Positions 55,809 to 64,000 of a stretch of 64,000 nucleotides of DNA are shown piece after piece; within the stretch, counting starts at the first letter, position 1; each line of letters opens with the position of its first letter. A program made the translations under genes and the position numbers. The DNA is taken from positions 5,950,001 to 6,014,000 of the forward strand of contig CM042022.1 in NCBI GenBank assembly GCA_023525975.1, given 5' to 3'. The stretch is from Smallanthus sonchifolius (Eukaryota; Streptophyta; Magnoliopsida; Asterales; Asteraceae). The notes below the pieces were generated by a model, which was not told the DNA's origin, searched no databases, and worked only from the letters and a program-made list of their open reading frames with translations.

Positions 55809-56392
55809 TAGGGATGACAATGGGTCGGGTTTGGGCCGGGTATCGGTAATCCCAAACCCATACCCGGTTGTAAAATTGTGTCCCATACCCGGCCCATTAC
55901 CCATCGGGTTTGTGTCGGGTAATTACCCGTCGGGTATCGGGTATACCCGTGGGTAACAGGCATACCCGTTAGTATCGGGTATCGGGCATACTCATGGGTA
56001 TTGACCAATAACCGTCGGGTATGTGTCGTGTACTTTTCTATGACTCTATTTTTTATATTTATAAATACATATTTCAAAAGAAAAAATAATTTTTCACATA
56101 ATAAACTTACTAAAATGAAGCATTAATAGCCATTAGTTAAGAGAAAATAAAATTATAAATTACAAATTTTCGAGTATATGATTCGGGTATATGGTTCGGG
56201 TAAACGGGTATGTGATTTCGGGTAATCGGGTCGGGTATCACCTAATCCCATACCCGTCCCATACCCGCGAAATTTTTAAAAATTAATCCCATACCCGGCC
56301 CCGTACCCGTCGGGTTTCGGGTATACCCGCCCCGAACTCGTCGGGTTTCGGGTATACCCGTCGGGTCGGGTTATTTTTCCATCCCTACCCTA
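55809..56392. mobile_element. hAT-type MITE rich in GGGTA/TACCC motifs
   Basis: 584 bp with the 8-bp TSD ATTTTCTT (55801-55808, 56393-56400). Terminal inverted repeats TAGGGATGACAA and a right end with a doubled TAGGG. The body is made of many CGGGTAT/ATACCCG motifs. A fragment of the same family is at 16370-16560. Confidence 0.82.
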
Positions 56393-56400
56393 ATTTTCTT

Positions 56401-58183
56401 AAAAATCTATTTTTTTTAATTCAAAAAGTAACACAAGTGCATGGGAAGGTTACATTTGTGTCATAAATTTTGAGTATGTACACTTAGTCAAATTTCCTAC
56501 CATATCCAATTTCCATACTATCTAAATCCAAATATTTGTTCAAACCCGACATCAAATTTCATATTTTGACCCGTTTAATCATTTTTTTATTAGACTTGTA
56601 TGGATCTAATTGATAACTTAACATACATCATAGACGAGAAGAGTAATTAACTCTAGTGATAATAATAATATAATATTCATGTCAATATCACTAAAAATAA
56701 AAATAAAAACTTTAAATAATCAAACAAATGTTACATCCTATCATCGACCTGTGTTTTTACTTTGCTAGCATTTTTTTTAATGAACAAGTGATATAAAAGT
56801 TTACAAAAAGTAAAAAATCCAGGAATCAAACACATCACACTAGGGTTGAGCTGCTTAGGGTTGAGCTGCTTGGTTGTGGGTTGATTGCGTTTTAACAAGT
56901 GATAGTTGAACCACTGACTGGGTTCAGTGGTTGGACCGGGTTTGATTAATTTTTTTTATTGCAAATTTTTCAAAAATAAAAGATATAACTATATAAAAAA
57001 AAAATCATCTTTGGATAGTTAAATTAATATACCATTCAAACTTCTTAAAGGATTTAAACTTGGGTCTTATACATATATATACAAATGTTTCGCAATTAAT
57101 ACAAGAAAATACCGGTCTTATATTTCTTGTTACCTAAATTAAATAGTCTTCTAATTTCTTTATTCTCTTTTCTCATAATAAAGTTTTTCTTTATTATTTA
57201 TGATTTTTGTTTCTTTAATCTTTAAATATAAGTACATAACAAACTTTTAAACTTTTAATTAGTATACCATTTAAAAATATTGTAATATTCAAATATCTTT
57301 TAAAATTAGTTATGCTGCTATCTATAAAGTACTTTATAATATTTAATAAGCAACATGAACTAAAAGTGCAAAAAATTCTTAACAAAAGGTAGTTGACATA
57401 ATTAATGATACAACCTGATTATGCTCACACTTTACGACGGTTCAGTTCTGAATAAAATTTATATCGAAACATAGATAAAAATAGTCGTATCACAACAATA
57501 TATTCAGAATTTTATAAAACATTATATTTGAAAAGAAACAAAATCTGTTACATTGATCGAAAACCATAAAAACGAATACCGGTACCGTTTTCAATAATAC
57601 TTATAACGGTACTAATGTTGTTCGGTCGGTATCTGTTCCGTTTGTCATGGTACCGGTACGATACCAAAAAAAGACCATATTTCAAGTACAACTATATTTT
57701 CAACAAAATTTATACAAGAATGTCGAGAATAAAAAAATTAAATACAGCCGCATATTAACAAAGTCAAGAAATCAAATTTACAAAAAATTAAACAGGTTAA
57801 AATACGTATATAAATTATTATTATTATTTTCAAGATCCACGTTGAATTTGTGAGAGGTGATAACGCCGTGTATAACCCGATAGATTTGGCATTTCGGCAT
57901 ACTTTTTCGTGCAGATCTTTTTTCTTTCCCTTCATCCCACGAACTTAAATCTTGAATTTAAAACACCAAAAAACCCCATAAATAAAAATCTATTTTTTTA
58001 TTGAAATAATCAGTGTTCCAACTCCTTTGTATTTTATCTCAATTTCACTAAAATTAGTGAGACCCAGATCGGTTTCTGGCGAATTAACCGTAAATCTCCG
58101 ATCATCCATTCATATTTCACAAAACCCAGATTGAAAATGATGAAATATTCCTTCAAATTATTGAGATAGATTGATTTTGATTA
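56401..58183. other. Intergenic DNA upstream of the kinase gene
   Basis: AT-rich. 57395-57670 holds the dispersed repeat shared with 16780-17180. The kinase promoter and 5' untranslated region should lie in about 57.8-58.18 kb. Confidence 0.5.
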
Positions 58184-61100
58184 ATGGGTACTTGTTTTAG
58201 TTCTGAGTATGATGAACAACATTCTTTCCAGACAAAGCCAGGTACTTTATTCAAATTCTTGTTTTTTTTTTCAGTTTGTTATGTGCATTCTTGAATAGAT
58301 TAGCCCTAAGTTGGTTCAAGATTGCTAGATTCAGTTATTGTAATAAAAACCCATTATTATTCATCTGTTTTTTTAATTGATCTGTCTAAATAGGGTTAAT
58401 TAGAAGAGGGTTTAGTCTTAAATTAGAAGTATGATTTATGTTGTTTACAATTATAGACAACTTCAAAGATATGTTTTGGTTAGTGTTTCTTTTTATAACT
58501 TTTGTTATCTTACATTTTGGTTATCAATTACTTGTGTTAGATGTTAGCCGTAGTTTACAACTTTCTTTATTAGTACTCTTGTATGGTTGTTTGCGCCGAC
58601 TCTTTTAGTTATATTTTATGCTATCTAGGTCTTAGCGGGAGCAACCTCTCTATCCCAGGTAAGGTTTGCCCTATCATACCCTCCCCCGACCCTACCAATA
58701 ACTCTACTATGAATGAGATTATACTAGGTTTGCTTGTTTTAGTTATATTTTATTCTATCTGGGTCTTGGCGGGGGCAGCCTCTCTATCCCCTAGGACAGA
58801 GGTAAGGTTTGCCCCCATCACACCCTCCCCTGACCCTACCATTCTACCAATAGCTCTGCTATAAGTGAAATTATACTGGGTTTGTTTGTTTGTTTGTTTA
58901 ATTACTTGCATTAGGTGCTGAAAATAAATGTGAAAAATAAATTCTTATTTGCACTTATTTGAGAGTGAGACTGTAGTTATTGGTTGAAAAATGAAAACTG
59001 CAGGTGGAATCCAACCATCTTCAACTAAAGAAGCATTAAAGATTCCACCAAAACAGAGTGTTTTGGATTCACCTAATATAAGAAGTCCTAGCAATTTAGT
59101 GGTGATCACCAAAGATGTTAAGGATCTTAGGCAGAACCCTGGATATAGCAATCTTGATATTTTTACATATGATGAGATGCGGATGGCTACCAAATTGTTT
59201 AGGCCGGATCAAGTTTTAGGTGAGGGTGGATTTGGAGTTGTTTATAAAGGGGTTATAGATGAGAATGTGAGAGCTGGTTATGCTAAAACTGAAGTTGCGG
59301 TTAAGGAGCTTGATCCAGAAGGAATCCAAGGTGATAGGGAATGGCTGGTATGTGCTTCCGCCCATGTTTGTTTATTATTCATACATGTGATGATTGTGGT
59401 TTTTTTGACGTGTGTGTGGTCTATAGATATGAAAAGGTTATCATCATGTGTTGAGCTTGAATTGTATTTGTTTTGCCTTGTGTTAGATTTAATAAACAAA
59501 ATAAAATATAAAGAATAAAGTAGGTTGTTTGGCGTCTAAGAGGTCGATCGTCTCTCTCAATATGACGCAAGACAGAGTTGCAAACCGCCGCGTATCACGC
59601 AAGGCGGAAGCGAAAAAGGCTAGATATGTTCTAGCAAGAGTTTAGATGAAACCATAGTTGTCAATAGCGAATAGCGGTAAATAGCGACAAGCCACCTATA
59701 CGCTACGTAGCGATAGCGATGAAATAGCGGGCGCTATTTCACGTTTAGCGATACACTAGTAGAAAATTTTAGAAATATTTTATACTCAACTATTGTTGGA
59801 TTTGTAGCAATTATAATCAATAATCATCTAAATTTTCATTTATTAGGGTTATTAGCAACCCTATTTATATTAATCAAGTAAAAAATTAAAAAATAATTTA
59901 AAAAAATTAAAAAAAAAAGAATATTCGCTATATGCTCGCTATTCATTCGCTAAACACCATATAGCGACCATAGGCCGCTTCGCTACATAGCGCGCTATAG
60001 CGGTCGCTATGGTCGCTGTTGACAACTATGGATGAAACCTAGAAGGGAGAGTTTATTATCATGTATCAAAAATTTTTATTTAAACGTTGCAAATGAGCTA
60101 TATATATAGGTGGTTCTAATAACCAAACCTTAACTTCACACATTAACTAGTCTTAAATTCGGTCAAAATAATTAACATTCTAGACTTGATTAAAACAAAG
60201 AATAAAACCGTCAATTTAAAATAAAGAAAAACTAAATTATTAACAGTCTTCAATAATGATTCTTTTTAGATATGGACTTGTTTCTTCACTCATTTTCTGC
60301 ACCACCACTAGTCCATGTGAGTTGACAGCTCGAGTTATCGGTCCCTCGTCATTCTTCCTCATTTGAAAAGAACCCGTCAACAACACTTGCACCATAGTCA
60401 GAGGCTTCTCATAGCTCTCCACTAACTTTTCAGTTGGTCTCTTGATACCATCCATATTGGTCTCGATATTAATATAATGAACTTTTGTACCTTTATTTTT
60501 TTCTGAAATCTATGGATTTGACTTCAATTTTCTATAAGTGCCCGTCAGAAACTACTCCTTTAATAGATAAACTATAACATCATCCCTAGCCTCAAATGTC
60601 TTGGAAAGCCTATGCTCATCTGCTGTCGCCTTATCCTTGGTGTTTACTTTGCAATCTTCTTGATTTCTTCATGTAGATCAACTAAGTCTACAACATGTTG
60701 TGGTGCATGCTTGTAGACAACTGAAAAAGGTGAGACTGCTGTGCTAGGGATCATGTTGTTATGGGCAAGCTCAACTTAGGCGAGTGTCGGCATGCCACAT
60801 CCCATATGTTTTGTTTCTGTCAACACAAACAACAAGTCATGTTACCAAGTGTACGTTTGACCACTTATGTTTGACCATGAGATTCTGGATGCGCATACTA
60901 CTAAAGTTAAGTTCTGCGTAAAAACTTCAACATAGGTTAGCCAAAAATGAGCAAGGAATTTGGTGTCCCTTGACCCTCTCAAAAGTGGACTTTGGGACAA
61001 CATGCAAACGAACAACCTCTTGAAAGAGTAGTTTGGCTATGTGGATAACATCATATGTCTTTTTTGCACCATTTGAAGTGGGCCATTTCTTTAAAAACAA

Positions 61101-63954
61101 TCCACAACCACAAATACCGAGTCTACTCCTTGTTATGTCGAGGAAGTCCCAAAATGAAGTCCATAGAGATGTCTTCCTATTGGAATTATTTTGAGACTTT
61201 CCTTTACCCTGTTGACATAGTATTCCTAATTTGTATATAAAATGAAACATATCTACAAAATAAATAACCTTAGGACTTATTTAACATTAATAAAACTAAT
61301 AATTATCTACTAATGATAAAAGACTAATTATAGTTATCTGGTCCAAGTTGTAACAGAATGTAGGTCTGTCCATGGCTATATTATCTAGTATGGGATGTAT
61401 GTGTGTTACTCGTGCACACACCTGTTGAGTCGTTGTAGGTTTAGTGGTGGGTCTAAGTTTTTTTTTGTCAGGATATGAACCATCATAGTAAATTCTTTTT
61501 AAGGGGTGCACTGCCACAACAATTTATTTTTTAGAGAATGCAATCCAATAAAAAATATTTATTGTTATGATGAAAATACAACAATTTGGCTGTCTGAAAG
61601 GTTCTTATCTAATTTACAGGCTGAAGTTAATTATTTAGGACAACTGCAACACCCAAATCTTGTGAAGCTTATTGGATACTGCTGTGAGGAAGACCACCGC
61701 CTTTTGGTGTATGAATATATGGCTTCTGGGAGCCTAGAGAAACACCTATTTCGCAGTGAGTTGCTAAACTATTTTGAAACTTTTAATATGTTAGTACAAG
61801 TGTACAACTCATATGAACATATTTATTTGTGTATAATTACTTATGAATTTTTGACAATGCCATATTTGTAGTTTTGATGTCAATTCTTGCCCCTTTGATG
61901 GATATCCAATTAGGTGAAAAAGTACATTTCACAGGACTCATGTTTGTGCAAGCTAGTTTGGTAGGAACACGAATATAGAATGAAAAAGGATAACTTAACC
62001 TAGAGGTGGCAAAATGGGCTGCTGGTTGGGGTTGACCTGAAACACTTTTCCCCAAAGTTTTTATAAATAAGTAGCATGTCAAGCATGATTTAAAAGTTAC
62101 ATTATTTCAGTAATATACTAATATTTTAATTCCCTAAATATACTGGTTTGGGATTTTTTTTTTTACACTAAAAATACACTCTAGGCAACTTAACCTGTTC
62201 AATCCATTTGACTCGTTTCATCAGCCAAATTTTTATTTTTTTTAATTTTATATGAAACGACCCAATATAAGTTAATAAGTCGAAATTGCCAACTCTAGTG
62301 TAGCCCAACCAGCATGCTTTAACTTACTGAATTTGGTTACTGTTTAATTTCACGTGTACAAAAATGTTGAAAATTCTGCAATATTGATATCATGTTATCC
62401 ATTTTATGTGAAAAAGGAGTATGTGCTACATTGACTTGGTCAAGAAGAATGAAGATTGCTTTGGATGCTGCAAAAGGGCTTGATTTTCTCCATGATGCCG
62501 AAAGGCCGATTATCTATCGGGATTTTAAGACATCAAATATTTTGTTGGATGCGGTTAGTCACTGTGACTTGTTTTACTTGATAGACTACGGTTTGTCTTT
62601 CATCAAAGAAAATGTCAAATAATTGTTTTTAATATGAAAATAAATTTGCAGGACTTCAATGCAAAGCTGTCTGATTTTGGGCTTGCGAAGGATGGGCCTA
62701 TGGGAGATCAAACCCATGTATCAACACGAGTTATGGGTACATATGGATATGCAGCACCTGAGTATGTCATGACTGGTGAGTCTTGATTTTGTGTAAAATA
62801 TATATATCGACATACATTATAAAAAGGGTAAATTGCATGTTTAACAATAACAAGATATATAAGGAAAAATGCATGGGAATCAAGCTTTTTGGCTTACCAT
62901 TTCCGTCATAAAATAAGATAACAATAACAAGTGACATAAAGAAAATCACATGGGAAATGAAGCTGGTTGATTATAAATTTATGCACACTTGTATATTTTT
63001 ATTTTATAATCTTACACTTCAATGAGATTTTGAGAGTATAACATGAGTCAATGGCAGGTTGACCAACAATAAGCTTATTATCCCAAACTAACTACGTATT
63101 TTAAAGATCAAACAAAAAGAAATTATACAACCATCACCATGTGACCATAAAAAACAAACATTAAGAGTATACCATGTTAAGCGGTGTAGACTGGTTGATT
63201 TATGTTTAAATTACCCCTATGATGTTTGGAGTAAAGCGGTGTAGACTGGTTCATTTGCTTTAAGTATGCAACAACTGTAAACATTTGATACCAGGTTTAT
63301 GACAAAAAATGTCAGTGAGTTTGGTTGAACTTGAGCTATATTCAGCGGATACTATTACATATAAAAAAATAGTCTTTTGTACTAATTTTCTTGAAACATG
63401 ATTAGTTTTATTTATCTGGCCACTATGAGGAGAGTTTCACTTGATGAGCACTAATATAATGTATGAAGTTTGACTTTCAACTATGTAATAGTTACTTTTG
63501 AATATTGATGGCATTGGCAGGACACTTGACAGCTAGAAGTGATATATACGGGTTCGGGGTGGTGCTTCTTGAGATGTTAATTGGACGGCGAGCCATGGAC
63601 AAGAGCCGGCCTAGCCGTGAGCACAACCTGGTTGAGTGGGCTAGACCACTTCTGGTCCACAACAAGAAACTTGTTAGAATACTTGACCCTAGAATGGAAG
63701 GTCAATATTCATCTAAAACAGCCATCAAAGTTGCAAGTCTGGCTTACCAATGTCTCAGTCAAAACCCTAAAGGTAGGCCTGTTATGAGCCAGGTGGTTGA
63801 GACACTTGAGTCGGTTCAGACACGTGACCTTCAAGAAGAAGCACTTTTTCAAAGTGGGTCCCGGAGTGTGACCTTGTTTGAGGCCCCAGTTCCGAAAACA
63901 AAGGAAAATCAAATGAAAAGTGATGGTGAAAATGAGGCTCCAAAAGGAGATTAA
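58184..63954 (+). CDS. PBL17: Receptor-like cytoplasmic kinase VII (PBL17-like), six exons, 410 aa
   Basis: A Ser/Thr kinase of the RLCK-VII/PBL group, which relays signals from plasma-membrane immune and developmental receptors. Coding exons: 58184-58241, 59004-59347, 61620-61755, 62417-62553, 62652-62775, 63521-63954 (1233 nt, consistent phases; the exon 4 acceptor is pyrimidine-poor). The N-terminus MGTCFSS has Gly2 and Cys4, fitting N-myristoylation and palmitoylation. Kinase features: LGEGGFGVVYKG (91-102), VAVK with Lys120, Glu136, YRDFKTSN with Asp215, DFG at 233-235, GTYGYAAPEY (254-263), then SDIYGFGVVLLEML and LVEWARPLL. All catalytic residues are present, so it is an active kinase by sequence. 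Closest to PBL17 (At2g07180) from memory; other group members remain possible. The gene is intact although introns 1 and 2 carry transposon debris. Confidence 0.95.
58605..58885 (+). repeat. RTE-type LINE 3' tails, two tandem copies, in kinase intron 1
   Basis: 58605-58731 and 58737-58885 each read TTATATTTTATKCTATCT..., GTAAGGTTTGCC, ACCCTCCCC and a final GAAATTATACTGGG-like end, as in the tail near 11640-11770. Confidence 0.65.
59653..60030. mobile_element. Intact hAT MITE in kinase intron 2
   Basis: 378 bp, terminal inverted repeats CATAGTTGTCAA/TTGACAACTATG and a perfect 8-bp TSD GATGAAAC (59645-59652, 60031-60038). Many TAGCG/CGCTA subterminal motifs. A truncated sister copy lies at 42728-43056. 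Confidence 0.95.
60480..61250 (-). pseudogene. Gypsy integrase relic in kinase intron 2
   Basis: Minus-strand frames show integrase remnants: the spacer and core start near 61220-61130, KKTYDVIHIAKLLFQEVVRL near 61070-61010, a later block with HAPQHVVDLVDLHEEI near 60730-60670, and a GPY/F-like DDVIVYLLKE...GTYRKLK near 60590-60520. Frames change repeatedly. It belongs to a different Gypsy lineage from elements B and C. The open frame 60240-60455 just beyond is unassigned. Confidence 0.75.
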
Positions 63955-64000
63955 GATGCAAGTTTTTAGAAAAAGAACTGTGAATGAAACATGTTTTGAT

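Noticed and set aside
60240..60455. 71-residue minus-strand open frame in kinase intron 2
   Set aside because: No recognisable domain. It lies next to a Gypsy relic and may be its tail, but I could not support a function.

Overview
This window is nuclear DNA from a flowering plant, most likely a repeat-rich eudicot; the repeat style suggests Asteraceae, but that is a weak inference. I recognise two host genes, both with introns: a complete prefoldin subunit 1 gene (PFD1, minus strand, six exons, 19735-22559) and a complete receptor-like cytoplasmic kinase of subfamily VII (PBL17-like, plus strand, six exons, 58184-63954). They are divergently transcribed and about 35.6 kb apart. Almost everything else is transposable elements, many delimited exactly by target-site duplications (TSDs).

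Left part (0-17.5 kb). A minus-strand Copia element (524-4652, TSD ATATA) has lost most of gag. A plus-strand Tnt1/Tork-like Copia element (5595-10289, TSD GGTAA) sits inside the 3' end of a LINE (fragments 5104-5594 and 10290-10625). An RTE-type LINE tail follows (11.04-11.79 kb), then an LTR-like sequence, a 117-bp array closed by an inverted copy of its own start, a 20-bp minisatellite, Helitron-like 3' ends and MITE-like repeats.

PFD1 region (17.5-23.5 kb). A hAT-type non-autonomous element (17574-18540) lies downstream. The PFD1 introns contain two SINEs and two MITE-type elements. One exon is only 7 nt long.

Nest (23.5-41.6 kb). A Ty3/Gypsy chromovirus of Tekay type on the minus strand (23569-41554, TSD TTAAG, decayed) carries a solo LTR D in its leader (30735-39629, TSD GTTTG). 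D holds two further solo LTRs: E (31630-37076, TSD TGAGC) and G (37584-39461, TSD ATGT). E holds solo LTR F (32885-35397, TSD ACCCA). The TSDs give the order of insertion.

Second chromovirus (43507-54597, TSD ACTGG). It has one uninterrupted 1484-residue gag-pol frame with a chromodomain and two 2835-bp LTRs that are almost identical by eye, so it inserted recently. It interrupts an older LTR-like repeat (42031-43506 and 54603-55761).

Right part (55.8-64 kb). A hAT MITE (55809-56392) is followed by the kinase gene. Its introns hold RTE tails, an intact hAT MITE with an 8-bp TSD, and an integrase relic of a third Gypsy lineage. No rRNA gene, functional tRNA gene, CRISPR array or prokaryotic operon is present.
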